Positions 8,113 through 16,519 of a DNA stretch of 64,000 nucleotides are shown here, in pieces. The notes beneath the pieces are model-generated. The model was given only the letters and a program-made list of their open reading frames with translations. It made no database searches and was not told the DNA's origin. The position numbers and the translations under genes were made by a program. Source of the DNA: Microbacterium sp. AZCO (lineage in GTDB: Bacteria; Actinomycetota; Actinomycetes; Actinomycetales; Microbacteriaceae); the NCBI RefSeq assembly GCF_039614715.1, contig NZ_CP154857.1, positions 248,001 to 312,000 on the forward strand, read 5' to 3'. Position 1 is the stretch's first letter. Each line of letters starts with the position of its first letter.

Positions 8113-8176
8113 TCCGGAGCCGGGGACGGGTCCGCCTGTGTCCCTGGCGCGGGGCCCGTGAGGGCGAGCGCGGCCC

Positions 8177-9328
8177 TCAGGCCGGTGCGACCGCGTCCCC
8201 GCCCGCCCACACGCCGGCGACGACGAGGTCGCCGGTCAGCAGCACGGCGTCGGCGGCCATGCCGCCGGCGAGGCCGCCGAGATCGTGCCGGCCGATCGCG
8301 CGTGCCGGCACGCGGGTGAGCGCTACGACGGCGTCGGTGAGGGCGACGCCCGACGCGACGGCGAGGCGGAGGGCGGCATCCTGCGTCAGTGTCGACCCCG
8401 CGATCGCGCCGCCTCCCGAGAGCCGCGCCACGCCGTCGACGACGTCGACCGCGAGGGGACCCAGCTCGTAGCGCCCGTCGGCGGCGCCCGCCGCCGCCAT
8501 CGCGTCGGTCACGAGGGCGACGCGTCCCGGAGCCGCGGCGAACGCGATGCGCACGATCTCGGGCGCGAGATGGACGCCGTCCGCGATCACCTCGATCGTG
8601 ACGCGAGGGTCGGATGCGGCGGCTCCGATCGGTCCGGGGGCGCGATGATGCAGCCCCGGCATGGCGTTGAAGGCGTGCGTGAGGATCGTCGCGCCGGCGT
8701 CGAAAGCGGCCCGCGCCGTGTCTGCATCGGCGTCGGTGTGCCCGACGGCGGCGGCCGCGCCCGCGGCGACGACCGCGCGGATCGCGTGGAGCCCGCCGGC
8801 CAACTCGGGGGCGATCGTGACCTGGCGCACCGTCCCGCGGCCGGCCGCGAGCAGCCGCTCGACGGCGGCGGGCTCGGGCGCGCGGAGGAGCGACGGGTCG
8901 TGCGCGCCCTTGTGACCCGGGTCGAGGAACGGCCCCTCGAGGTGCGAGCCGAGGATGTCGGCATCCGTCTCGACGAGGTCGGCGACCATCGCCGCGCGGC
9001 GCTCGAGGGTCTCGAGCGGGGCGGTCACGAGCGACACCACCGCGCGCGTCGTGCCGTGGGCGCGGTGGAGGGCTCGTGCCGAGCGGATGGCGTCAGGTCC
9101 GTCGTCGTACGAGAAGCCCCCGCCGCCGTGCCCGTGCAGGTCGATGAAGCCGGGCGTGAGGATCGCGCCGTGACCCGCGACGGCGCGCCCGTCGACCGCG
9201 GTGGCGGCATCCGGTATCTCGTCGCCCGTGCCCCGGGCGGCGACGCGTCCGCCGTCGAACAGCACCCAGGCGTCCTCGACGATGCGCTCGTCGTCGACGA
9301 GCCGCACGGAGTGGAGGAGTGTCCTCAT
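8177..9328 (-). CDS. nagA: N-acetylglucosamine-6-phosphate deacetylase
   Basis: 383-aa cytosolic amidohydrolase converting GlcNAc-6-phosphate to glucosamine-6-phosphate and acetate. The metal-binding motif PGFIDLHGHGG lies near residues 55-65, the glutamate ligand is in GSHLEGPFLDPGHKGAH, the histidines are in VGHTDAD and THAFNAMPGLHHR, and the catalytic aspartate is in LVTDAMAAAG. Length is normal for NagA. Its ATG overlaps the stop of the upstream hexosaminidase (ATGA at 9325-9328), so the two are coupled. It supplies the substrate of NagB, encoded in the other half of the locus at 2174-2953. Confidence 0.95.
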   Translation of the reverse strand: MRTLLHSVRLVDDERIVEDAWVLFDGGRVAARGTGDEIPDAATAVDGRAVAGHGAILTPGFIDLHGHGGGGFSYDDGPDAIRSARALHRAHGTTRAVVSLVTAPLETLERRAAMVADLVETDADILGSHLEGPFLDPGHKGAHDPSLLRAPEPAAVERLLAAGRGTVRQVTIAPELAGGLHAIRAVVAAGAAAAVGHTDADADTARAAFDAGATILTHAFNAMPGLHHRAPGPIGAAASDPRVTIEVIADGVHLAPEIVRIAFAAAPGRVALVTDAMAAAGAADGRYELGPLAVDVVDGVARLSGGGAIAGSTLTQDAALRLAVASGVALTDAVVALTRVPARAIGRHDLGGLAGGMAADAVLLTGDLVVAGVWAGGDAVAPA

Positions 9329-10833
9329 TCGACGACCCAGGGGATCTCGGTCGAGGCGTGGAAGCCGATGCCGAGGCTCGTCCACAGTGGGGCGAGCGCG
9401 CCGACCCGCTCGCGGAAGGACGTCCACGTGCGCAGCTCGCTCGTTCCCGTCGCCGGCGACCACGCGGCTTCCGCGGCGGCGGCGAGGCGGGGAAACGCCA
9501 GTGCGTCGATGTCGGAGAGATCGCGGACCGTCTCGGTCCAGAGCGGAGCCTCGACGCCCAGGATGTCGGATTCGTCGATCCCGGCGATGATGTCGGACGG
9601 CTCCCACGAGTACGCGGCCTCGACGCTCGTCGGGCCGTTCGCCCAGGCGAGGCCGAGCGCCGTGCTCTCGTCGTACTTCATGTCGAGGTAGACGGCATCG
9701 GCGGGCGAGAGGATCAGCCGCGACCCGTTCGCGACGAACGCGCGGGCCTGGTCGTCCATGCCGTCGAGCGGGGTCGTATAGCCCCAGTACTGGCCGATCG
9801 TGCCGGGGTCGAGCCCGGGCGCCGAGCCGGCCTCATGCCACGCGATCGGCGTCTTGCCGAGGTCGGCGACGATGCCCGTGACCCGTTCCATGAAGACGGC
9901 GAAGTCGTCGGGGTCTGTTCCGAGCGACTCGTCGCCGCCCACGTGCAGGTACGGGCCGGGGGTGAGCCGCGCCAGCTCGCCGAAGACGTCGGCGACGAAC
10001 TCGTACGTGCGCTCGTCGTCGATCTTGAGCGAGGAGAACCCCACCGCGAGGCCCTGGTACAGCTCGCCCGGGGTGGGGACGCCACCGCCGAACTCGGCGA
10101 TGACCCGCTCGATCTCGTCCGACATGACGGGAGGCTCGGCGAGCTCCGGATAGGCGACCCCCACGGCGTGCGTGTGCCCCGGCATGTCGATCTCGGGCAC
10201 GACGATGAGGTGACGGGATGCCGCATACGCGACGATCTCGCGGTAGTCGTCGGTCGTGTAGTACCCGCCGGGGTCGCCGCCGATCGACGACCCCGACGCG
10301 AGCTCGGTGAGCTCGGGGCGGGAGGCGAGCTGGATGCGCCAGCCCTGGTCGTCGCTCAGGTGAAGATGCAGCGCGTTGATCTTGAGTCCGGCAGCCCGGT
10401 CGATGTAGGCCTTGACCGTCTCGACGGGCTGGAAGTGCCGCGCGACGTCGAGCATGACGCCGCGATAGGCGAAGCGCGGCCGGTCGGTGATCGTCACCGC
10501 CGGCACGGTCCACTCGCCGCCCGCTCGCCTCACGAGCTGGCCGAGCGTCTGGATGCCGTAGAAGAGCCCGGCGGCGTCGGCTCCGACGACGGCGACACCG
10601 GCGTCATCCACCGTGAGCCGGTACGACTCCGGTTCGCCCGCCTCGATCCGCAGGGCGACCTCGCCCTCGTCCGCGACCTGCAGCGTGACCCCCGTGCGCG
10701 CCTCGAGGAGCGCAGCGAGGGCGGTCGCGGCATCCACGTCTCCCGTGATCCGAATGCCGGCGCTCACCGCGAACGGACCGGACGAGCCCGACTCGATCGA
10801 GGAGGGGGCGGGCACGACAGCGGGCAGCGACAC
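9325..10833 (-). CDS. Beta-N-acetylhexosaminidase, GH20
   Basis: 502-aa glycoside hydrolase releasing terminal GlcNAc from chitobiose or chitooligosaccharides by substrate-assisted catalysis. A GH20b N-terminal domain (about 1-125) precedes the barrel, which opens with RFAYRGVMLDVARHF. The catalytic D-E pair is in YLHVGGDESLGTD. There is no signal peptide, so it probably acts in the cytosol on imported sugars. I place the start at the GTG at 10833, because AGGAG lies 6 bases before it; an ATG at 10872 would add 13 residues across the operator-like dyad and has no ribosome site. It is cotranscribed with nagA. Confidence 0.92.
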   Translation of the reverse strand: MSLPAVVPAPSSIESGSSGPFAVSAGIRITGDVDAATALAALLEARTGVTLQVADEGEVALRIEAGEPESYRLTVDDAGVAVVGADAAGLFYGIQTLGQLVRRAGGEWTVPAVTITDRPRFAYRGVMLDVARHFQPVETVKAYIDRAAGLKINALHLHLSDDQGWRIQLASRPELTELASGSSIGGDPGGYYTTDDYREIVAYAASRHLIVVPEIDMPGHTHAVGVAYPELAEPPVMSDEIERVIAEFGGGVPTPGELYQGLAVGFSSLKIDDERTYEFVADVFGELARLTPGPYLHVGGDESLGTDPDDFAVFMERVTGIVADLGKTPIAWHEAGSAPGLDPGTIGQYWGYTTPLDGMDDQARAFVANGSRLILSPADAVYLDMKYDESTALGLAWANGPTSVEAAYSWEPSDIIAGIDESDILGVEAPLWTETVRDLSDIDALAFPRLAAAAEAAWSPATGTSELRTWTSFRERVGALAPLWTSLGIGFHASTEIPWVVE

Positions 10834-10843
10834 GGGGTCTCCT

Positions 10844-10858
10844 GTAAGGACGCCTAAC
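10844..10858 (-). promoter_or_regulatory. Operator-like dyad before the hexosaminidase-nagA operon
   Basis: On the transcribed strand the 15 bases read GTTAGGCGTCCTTAC, a dyad with one mismatch around CGT, immediately upstream of the AGGAG ribosome site. ROK and GntR regulators of amino-sugar genes bind dyads of this general shape; which one acts here is inference. Binding would control hexosaminidase and nagA. Confidence 0.45.
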
Positions 10859-10916
10859 AAATAGCTCGTCATTCAGCCTATCGGAATCGCGCTGAGGTGC
10901 CCGGCTCGCCATCCGA

Positions 10917-10922
10917 TATGCT
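10917..10922 (+). promoter_or_regulatory. Probable -10 box for the riboswitch-glyA transcript
   Basis: TATGCT matches a -10 hexamer in an otherwise GC-rich stretch. A start 6-8 bases downstream would begin the RNA right at the riboswitch. No good -35 hexamer is visible at the expected spacing. Confidence 0.45.
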
Positions 10923-11007
10923 CGGGATGTCGCGACTGGCGTTGAGGTGGTCCACCACCGGGGAGCGACCGACAACGGCATTCGACCGCACGCCTGGGCC
11001 AATGTGA
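10923..11007 (+). promoter_or_regulatory. ZTP (pfl) riboswitch
   Basis: The leader of glyA carries the ordered conserved blocks of the pfl/ZTP aptamer: CGCGACTGGCG at about 10931-10941, a GGTGG/CCACC hairpin running into CCACCGGGGAGCG, and after a variable loop CGCCTGGGCC at about 10991-11000, which would make the pseudoknot. This RNA senses ZTP/ZMP, which build up when 10-formyl-tetrahydrofolate is short, and turns on one-carbon genes. Its genes here, glyA and then folD, are classic members of that regulon. The stretch between aptamer and start codon (about 11008-11050) likely holds the expression platform. Confidence 0.85.
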
Positions 11008-11059
11008 ATCCCGGCACCGGTGTGCCGCATCCCGAAAGCCGTTCGTCAAGGAGATCGCC

Positions 11060-12334
11060 ATGACCGATCAGTTCTTCAACGCCCCTCTCGCCGAGGTCGA
11101 CCCCGAGATCGCGCAGGTGCTCGAGCGCGAGCTGGAGCGGCAGCGCGGATTCCTCGAGATGATCGCCTCCGAGAACTTCGTGCCCGTCTCGGTGCTGCAG
11201 TCGCAGGGCTCGGTGCTCACGAACAAGTACGCCGAGGGCTACCCCGGTCGTCGCTACTACGGCGGCTGCGAAGAGGTCGACGTCGCCGAGGAGCTCGCCA
11301 TCGAGCGCGCCAAGGCGCTGTTCGGCTCCAAGTTCGCGAACGTCCAGCCGCACTCGGGTGCCACCGCGAACGCGGCCGTGCTGCACGCGATCGCACGCCC
11401 CGGCGACACGCTGCTCGGTCTGTCGCTCGACCAGGGCGGCCACCTGACGCACGGCATGAAGATCAACTTCTCGGGCCGGCTCTACAACATCGTCGCCTAC
11501 GGCGTCGACCCGGAGACCTCGGTCATCGACATGGACGAGGTGCACCGCCTCGCCGTCGAGCACAAGCCGAAGGTCATCATCGCGGGCTGGTCGGCGTACC
11601 CGCGACAGCTCGACTTCGAGCGCTTCCGCGCGATCGCCGACGAGGTCGGCGCGTACCTGTGGGTCGACATGGCGCACTTCGCCGGTCTCGTCGCCGCCGG
11701 GGTGCACCCCTCGCCCGTGCCGCACGCGCACGTCGTCTCGTCGACGGTCCACAAGACGATCGGCGGCCCCCGCTCGGGCTTCATCCTCACGAACGACGAG
11801 GACCTCGCGAAGAAGATCAACACCGCCGTCTTCCCCGGCCAGCAGGGCGGTCCGCTCATGCACGTCATCGCGGCGAAGGCGACGGCGTTCAAGCTCGCCG
11901 CGACGCCCGAGTTCAAGGAGCGCCAGGAGCGCGTGCTGCGCGGCGCGCACATCATCGCCGAGCGCCTGTCCCAGGCCGACGTCGCGGGCGCCGGCATCTC
12001 GGTCCGCTCGGGCGGCACCGACGTGCACCTCGTGCTCGTCGACCTGCGCAACGCCGAGATCGACGGCAAGCAGGCCGAGGACCTCCTGCACGAGATCCAC
12101 ATCACGGTCAACCGCAACGCGGTGCCGAACGACCCGCGCCCGCCGATGGTGACGTCGGGCCTGCGCATCGGCACGCCGGCGCTCGCGACGCGCGGATTCG
12201 GCGACGCCGAGTTCACCGAGGTCGCTGACGTCATCGCCCTCGCGCTGCAGCCCGGCGCCGACGTCGAGGCGCTCCGCGCGCGCGTCGCCGCCCTGACGGC
12301 GGCGTTCCCGCTCTACCCGGGTCTGCAGCAGTAG
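11060..12334 (+). CDS. glyA: Serine hydroxymethyltransferase
   Basis: 424-aa PLP enzyme interconverting serine and glycine while loading tetrahydrofolate with a one-carbon unit. Visible landmarks are [17 protein letters not shown] near residues 32-48, [45 protein letters not shown] with the PLP-contacting aspartate, and [13 protein letters not shown] with the PLP lysine near residue 230. Length is normal. The ATG at 11060 follows AAGGAG. It sits directly behind the ZTP riboswitch and 120 bases before folD, giving a one-carbon operon. Confidence 0.97.
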   Translation: MTDQFFNAPLAEVDPEIAQVLERELERQRGFLEMIASENFVPVSVLQSQGSVLTNKYAEGYPGRRYYGGCEEVDVAEELAIERAKALFGSKFANVQPHSGATANAAVLHAIARPGDTLLGLSLDQGGHLTHGMKINFSGRLYNIVAYGVDPETSVIDMDEVHRLAVEHKPKVIIAGWSAYPRQLDFERFRAIADEVGAYLWVDMAHFAGLVAAGVHPSPVPHAHVVSSTVHKTIGGPRSGFILTNDEDLAKKINTAVFPGQQGGPLMHVIAAKATAFKLAATPEFKERQERVLRGAHIIAERLSQADVAGAGISVRSGGTDVHLVLVDLRNAEIDGKQAEDLLHEIHITVNRNAVPNDPRPPMVTSGLRIGTPALATRGFGDAEFTEVADVIALALQPGADVEALRARVAALTAAFPLYPGLQQ

Positions 12335-12350
12335 CGCCCCGTTGGTTCGC

Positions 12351-12417
12351 GCCGACCATGGCATCCGCACCGACCGAGGGTTTAGCCCCCGTTTCGCCGC
12401 GCATGCCATGGTTCGGC
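12351..12417 (+). promoter_or_regulatory. Long inverted repeat between glyA and folD
   Basis: ACCATGGCAT at 12355-12364 is exactly complementary to ATGCCATGGT at 12403-12412, and GCCG/CGGC extends the stem past a single bulged T to 12351 and 12417. The 38-base loop is large. It could attenuate or process the glyA-folD message; it lacks a U-tract. Confidence 0.5.
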
Positions 12418-12454
12418 AAGAAGGCCGGTCCGGCCGAAGACTGAGGAGACAGAC

Positions 12455-13339
12455 GTGACGGCACAGAAGCTCGACGGGCGCGCGGCGGCGGCCGAGATCA
12501 AGGCCGAGCTGCGCGAGCGCGTCGCGGCGTTGAAGCAGCGGGACATCACGCCCGGCATCGCGACGGTGCTCGTCGGCGCCGATCCCGCGTCGCAGCTGTA
12601 CGTCGGGATGAAGCACCGGGAGTCCGAGGCGATCGGGATGAACTCGATCCAGCGCGAGCTGCCGGCCGATGCGACGCAGGCGGACGTCGAGGCGCTGATC
12701 GACGAGCTGAACGCCGATCCGGACTGCCACGGCTACATCGTGCAGCTCCCGCTGCCCAAGCACCTCGACACCGACGCGATCCTCGAGCGCATCGATCCCG
12801 CGAAGGACGCCGACGGCCTGCACCCGACCAACCTCGGCCGGCTCGTGCTGAACGTCAACTCGCCCATCTCGACGCCGCTGCCCTGCACGCCGCGCGGCGT
12901 CATCGAGCTGCTCGTCCGCAACGGGTACGAGCTCGCGGGCAAGCACGTCGTCGTCGTCGGTCGCGGGGTCACGATCGGCCGGTCGATCGGCTTGCTGCTG
13001 ACGCGCCGCGAGTACAACGCGACGGTCACGCTGACCCACACCGGCACGGTCGACCTCGGCTCGCACCTCCGCGAGGCGGACGTCATCGTCGCCGCCGCGG
13101 GTGTCAAGCACATCGTCTCGGCCGCCGACGTGAAGCCCGGCGCCGCCGTGCTCGACGTCGGCGTGACACGCGAGACCGACCCCGAGACGGGCAAGAACGT
13201 CGTCTACGGGGATGTCGCGCCCGACGTGGCCGAGGTGGCCGGTTGGCTCTCACCCAACCCCGGCGGGGTGGGGCCGATGACGGTCGCGCTCCTCATGACG
13301 AACGTCGTCGAGGCTGCGGAGCGCGCCGCCGGGCTCTGA
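12455..13339 (+). CDS. folD: Methylenetetrahydrofolate dehydrogenase/cyclohydrolase
   Basis: 294-aa bifunctional cytosolic enzyme: NADP-dependent oxidation of 5,10-methylene-THF, then hydrolysis to 10-formyl-THF. The N-terminal catalytic domain shows [17 protein letters not shown] with the catalytic lysine near residue 56, and [20 protein letters not shown] precedes the NADP domain, which reads [11 protein letters not shown], the actinobacterial form. [14 protein letters not shown] closes it. Start is GTG at 12455 after GAGGAG. Together with glyA and the ZTP riboswitch it makes 10-formyl-THF for purine synthesis. Its 3' end lies 13 bases from a convergent gene. Confidence 0.96.
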   Translation: MTAQKLDGRAAAAEIKAELRERVAALKQRDITPGIATVLVGADPASQLYVGMKHRESEAIGMNSIQRELPADATQADVEALIDELNADPDCHGYIVQLPLPKHLDTDAILERIDPAKDADGLHPTNLGRLVLNVNSPISTPLPCTPRGVIELLVRNGYELAGKHVVVVGRGVTIGRSIGLLLTRREYNATVTLTHTGTVDLGSHLREADVIVAAAGVKHIVSAADVKPGAAVLDVGVTRETDPETGKNVVYGDVAPDVAEVAGWLSPNPGGVGPMTVALLMTNVVEAAERAAGL

Positions 13340-13352
13340 CCGCCCGGGGGCG

Positions 13353-13748
13353 CTACGCGAGCGCCTTCGCCTTGAGCGACTCGAACTCGGCCTGCGTGAT
13401 CGCACCCGAGTCGAGCAGCGACTTGGCCGACGCGATCTGCTCGGTGGCCGACGAGGCTGAACCGGTGGGCCTCGCGACGGATTGGATGTATTCGGCCTGT
13501 GCCGCCTGCATCGCCCTCGCCTGCTCGAGCTGGCGCTGCTGCATCCCGCCGCCGCGTGCGATGAGGTAGACGAGGATGCCGAGCCACGGCACGAGGATCA
13601 CGAAGATCACCCAGAGGGTCTTCGCCCCGCCGCCCAGGTCGCTGCTGCGGAAGATGTCGCCGAAGACCCAGAACAGGCACATGAACCAGGCGAAGAAGAG
13701 GAAGAACTCGAACAGGGCGAGCAGGAACGACCCATTGTCGTTGAACAT
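13353..13748 (-). CDS. PLDc_N/SHOCT small membrane protein
   Basis: 131-aa membrane protein. Two hydrophobic segments (about 8-28 and 44-64, the second reading LWVIFVILVPWLGILVYLI) match the phospholipase-D N-terminal-like membrane module. After a charged Gln/Ala-rich stretch the C-terminus is a SHOCT domain (TEQIASAKSLLDSGAITQAEFESLKAK, split here as a helix pair). Proteins of this build are common in actinobacteria, often near stress genes; function is unknown. It is convergent with folD. Confidence 0.85.
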   Translation of the reverse strand: MFNDNGSFLLALFEFFLFFAWFMCLFWVFGDIFRSSDLGGGAKTLWVIFVILVPWLGILVYLIARGGGMQQRQLEQARAMQAAQAEYIQSVARPTGSASSATEQIASAKSLLDSGAITQAEFESLKAKALA

Positions 13749-13888
13749 GTCGATTCCAATCGGTAGCGAGAGCCGGGTGATTCTCGGAGGCTAGCAGCGT
13801 CCTGTCAACTTCCCGGGACCTGCGATGCAATGATGGCCGGGGCGCCGCCGCGGCGCCATCACAAGGCCGGAATCCGGAGGGGCGTGCC

Positions 13889-14434
13889 ATGGCACTACTG
13901 GGTCGCAGAGAAGACCGTCAGGAGCGGCGCGAGGAGCGCCGTGGAGGCGGCGACGACAACGAGATCTTCCAGATGCGCGAGAAGCTCGTGTCGATCGGGG
14001 ACGACTACTGGATCGAGACCAACCGCGGTCGACGCGCCTTCAAGGTCGACGGCAAGGTCGCCCGCATCCGCGACACGCTGATCATCCGCGATCTCGCGGG
14101 CAACGAGGTGGCCAAGGTGCAGGAGCGCAAGGTCGCGATCCGCGACACAATGTCGATCGAGCGTCCGGGGCACCCCGACGCCACGATCAAGAAGGCCCTC
14201 ATCAACCCGCTCCGCGAGCGCTTCACGCTGAGCGCCGACGACATCGGCGAGATCGACATCCAGGGCAACATCGTCGACCACGAGTACCGGTTCGAGCGAG
14301 GCGGTGCGAAGGTCGCCGAGGTCTCCAAGCGCTGGCTGCGCCTTCGCGACACGTACGGCGTCGAGATCGCCCCCGGTCAGGACATCGCGCTGATCCTCGC
14401 CGCGACCGTGGCCCTCGACCAGATGTCGCACTGA
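13889..14434 (+). CDS. LURP-one-related (Tubby-like fold) protein
   Basis: 181-aa soluble protein, likely cytosolic. The first 25 residues are very rich in Arg and Glu. The remainder has the repeated beta-strand pattern of the LURP-one/LOR family: KLVSIGDDYWIE, AFKVDGKVARIRDT, IIRDLAGNEVAKVQ, YRFERGGAKVAEVSKRW and YGVEIAPGQD, close to the wording of bacterial YxjI-type members. These proteins have a phospholipid-scramblase-like barrel without known catalysis. The start ATG follows GGAGGGG. A 7-bp hairpin lies upstream at 13841-13857. Confidence 0.85.
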   Translation: MALLGRREDRQERREERRGGGDDNEIFQMREKLVSIGDDYWIETNRGRRAFKVDGKVARIRDTLIIRDLAGNEVAKVQERKVAIRDTMSIERPGHPDATIKKALINPLRERFTLSADDIGEIDIQGNIVDHEYRFERGGAKVAEVSKRWLRLRDTYGVEIAPGQDIALILAATVALDQMSH

Positions 14435-14496
14435 CCGGTCGGCGGTGAGCCGGCGGCGCGTCGCTGCGCGAACGCCGGCCGTGGCATCCTTCGGTC

Positions 14497-15372
14497 ATGG
14501 CTCTCTCGAGGATCAGTGTCGTCATCCCGCCCATGGGTCCGTGGAGGGATCAGGCGGAGTGGTACCGGTGGGCCGAGGACATCGGATACGACGTCGCCTA
14601 CACGTACGACCACCTCACCCACCGAACGGCCGTGGACCTGTGGCTGGGGGAGGCGTTCACGACGCTGACGGCGGCCGCGGCATCCACTCGGCGCATCCGC
14701 CTGGGAACGCTCGTCGCTTCCGCGGTCTTCCGCCGGCCCGTCGCGCTCGCCCGCGTCGCGATGACGGTGCAGGACATCTCGGCCGGTCGTCTCGTGCTCG
14801 GCCTGGGCCTCGGCGCGCCGGACTGCGAGGTCGCTGACCGCGGGGCGCACAGCTCGATGCGGGCGATGGCGGATCGGTTCACCGACGTCGTGCACGGGTA
14901 TCTGGCCGCGATCGGCGGCGCGACCGAGTGGCAGGGCGCGACGCTGTCGTACTCGGGGCTGCAGTCGACGGCCGCGCCGGAAGGCGTCGCACCGCCGGAG
15001 CTGCTCCTCGCGGCGCACGGGCCGCGGGCCCTCTCGCTCGCGGCGCAGTACGCGGACACGTGGAACACCTACGGCGGTCCCGGCTCGACGCAGCTCGACG
15101 AGGACGAGTACTGGACGCTGCTCGCCGCGCAGGCCGCGGGGTTCGACGAGCAATGCACGAAGGCGGGCCGGGATCCGGCGGCGGTGCGGCGCTCCGTGCT
15201 GCTCGGATTCGGCAGGGTCCGCCCGACGAGCAGCGTGAGCGGATTCATGGATGCCGCCTCCCGCGCGGAAGAGCTCGGCTTCGACGAGCTCGTGGTGTAC
15301 GCGCCGGCCTCGTCGGCGGGGCTCGGATCCGATCCGTCCGTTCACGAGCGGGCGCTGGCGCGGCTGCGCTGA
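14497..15372 (+). CDS. LLM-class flavin-dependent oxidoreductase
   Basis: 291-aa luciferase-like monooxygenase-fold protein using reduced F420 or FMN; substrate unknown. Typical features are the start ISVVIPPMGPWRDQ, GYDVAYTYDHLTH, the strand RRIRLGTLVASAVFRRP near residues 66-82, and ISAGRLVLGLGLGAPDCE. It is short for the family but complete, ending with the FDELVVYAP strand. It stands alone on the plus strand between the LURP-one gene and a DUF1232 gene. The coenzyme cannot be assigned from what I can see. Confidence 0.87.
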   Translation: MALSRISVVIPPMGPWRDQAEWYRWAEDIGYDVAYTYDHLTHRTAVDLWLGEAFTTLTAAAASTRRIRLGTLVASAVFRRPVALARVAMTVQDISAGRLVLGLGLGAPDCEVADRGAHSSMRAMADRFTDVVHGYLAAIGGATEWQGATLSYSGLQSTAAPEGVAPPELLLAAHGPRALSLAAQYADTWNTYGGPGSTQLDEDEYWTLLAAQAAGFDEQCTKAGRDPAAVRRSVLLGFGRVRPTSSVSGFMDAASRAEELGFDELVVYAPASSAGLGSDPSVHERALARLR

Positions 15373-15433
15373 CGAAGGGTCACGAATCGGTATCACCGGC
15401 CCCCGTGTCCCACCCCCGGCGCACACTGGAGAC

Positions 15434-15658
15434 ATGTGGAGGTTCATCAAGGCCGTCAGGCGGGGTGAGCACCACGTCGCACCGACGACGTGGATCGCTG
15501 CCGCTGCCGCCATCGCCTACACGCTCGCGCCCGTCGACCTGATCCCCGAACTGGTCCTCGGACCCCTCGGCTTCGGCGACGACATCGGCGTGTGGGGCAT
15601 CCTCGCGCTTCTCGTCGCGCGCGAGCATCGGCGTTGGCAGGCGGCACTGCAGACGTAA
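15434..15658 (+). CDS. DUF1232 (YkvA-like) membrane protein
   Basis: 74-aa protein with the DUF1232 signature: hydrophobic helix IAAAAAIAYTLAPVDLIPE followed by LGFGDDIGVWGILALLVA, where P-D-LIPE and DD are the family hallmarks. One or two membrane helices are likely. Function unknown. The ATG at 15434 was chosen because the family starts just before this helix; the longer reading upstream overlaps the LLM oxidoreductase. Confidence 0.85.
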   Translation: MWRFIKAVRRGEHHVAPTTWIAAAAAIAYTLAPVDLIPELVLGPLGFGDDIGVWGILALLVAREHRRWQAALQT

Positions 15659-15663
15659 AGCGC

Positions 15664-15731
15664 GCTCGGGCGCTGGACCCGCTCTGGCGGTGATTCCGCT
15701 CTGGCGGTGATTCCGCCCAGGCGGTGAACCC
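15664..15731. repeat. Four 17-base tandem repeats
   Basis: Four head-to-tail 17-base units of the form GCTCTGGCGGTGATTCC start at 15664, 15681, 15698 and 15715. The second and third are identical; the outer two diverge. The run fills most of the gap between the DUF1232 gene and the convergent ABC ATPase gene. Confidence 0.85.
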
Positions 15732-15784
15732 GCTCGGGCCATGGGATGGCTCGGGGCGCCGGGCGGGGTTCGTGCGCGTCGCCG

Positions 15785-16519
15785 TCAGGCCGTGAAGCGG
15801 GCGAGGAACGCCCGAGTGCGCTCCTCGCGCGGGGCGCCGAACACGTCGGCGGGAGGACCCTGCTCGAGGATGCGGCCGGCGTCGAGGAAGACGACCCGGT
15901 CGGCGACATCGCGGGCGAAGGCCATCTCGTGCGTCGCCATGACGATGGTCATGCCGTCGTCCGCGAGCGAGCGCACGAGGTCGAGCACCTCGCCGACGAG
16001 CTCGGGGTCGAGGGCCGACGTGATCTCGTCGAGGAGGAGCAGGTCGGGCGAAGTCGCGATGGCCCGCGCGATCGCGACACGCTGCTGCTGACCCCCCGAG
16101 AGCCGGTCGGGGTGGGCCTTGGCCTTGTCGGCGAGACCCACGCGCTCGAGGAGAGCGAGGGCCGCGGCATCCGCATCCCTCTTGGAGAGCCGGTGCACGT
16201 GCCGCAGCGCGAGCGTGATGTTGCCGAGCACCGTGAGGTGCGGGAAGAGGTTGTACTGCTGGAAGACGACGCCGATGCGGGCGCGCACGACGTCGGAGTC
16301 GACGCGCGGATCGCTGATGTCCTCATCGTGCAGGAGGATGCGGCCGTCGTCGATCGGCTCGAGGAGGTTGACCGTGCGCAGGAGCGTCGACTTGCCCGAG
16401 CCGCTCGCCCCGATGAGCGCGACGACCTCGCCCTCATCGACCTCGACGTCGATGCCGCGCAGCACGGGGTGGCCGTCGAACGACTTCCAGACGTCCTCGA
16501 GACGCAGCACGGGGCTCAT
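15785..16519 (-). CDS. Polar amino-acid ABC transporter ATP-binding protein
   Basis: 244-aa ATPase of the GlnQ/PAAT family that energises amino-acid uptake. Walker A is GASGSGKST near residues 36-44, the Q-loop is in GVVFQQYNLFPHLTV, the signature is LSGGQQQRVAIARAIA, Walker B is LLLLDEITSALDP, and the H-loop is VMATHEMAFA. Its ATG overlaps the permease stop by 4 bases (ATGA). It is the third gene of a binding protein - permease - ATPase operon. Confidence 0.95.
   Translation of the reverse strand: MSPVLRLEDVWKSFDGHPVLRGIDVEVDEGEVVALIGASGSGKSTLLRTVNLLEPIDDGRILLHDEDISDPRVDSDVVRARIGVVFQQYNLFPHLTVLGNITLALRHVHRLSKRDADAAALALLERVGLADKAKAHPDRLSGGQQQRVAIARAIATSPDLLLLDEITSALDPELVGEVLDLVRSLADDGMTIVMATHEMAFARDVADRVVFLDAGRILEQGPPADVFGAPREERTRAFLARFTA

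Larger units (their letters stand above)
7734..8176. other. 443-base intergenic region with promoter and terminator elements
   Basis: No coding sequence is supported between nagA (ends 8177) and the sigma-fusion gene (starts 7733), both on the minus strand. The part next to nagA holds two hairpins, annotated separately. The part next to the sigma gene (about 7790-7870) is the most AT-rich stretch nearby, with a six-T run at about 7855, and probably contains the sigma-operon promoter. I could not fix its -35/-10 boxes with confidence. Confidence 0.6.

Noticed and set aside
10834..10872. Upstream ATG for the hexosaminidase
   Set aside because: It has no ribosome site and would translate the operator-like dyad; the GTG at 10833 has AGGAG at proper distance.
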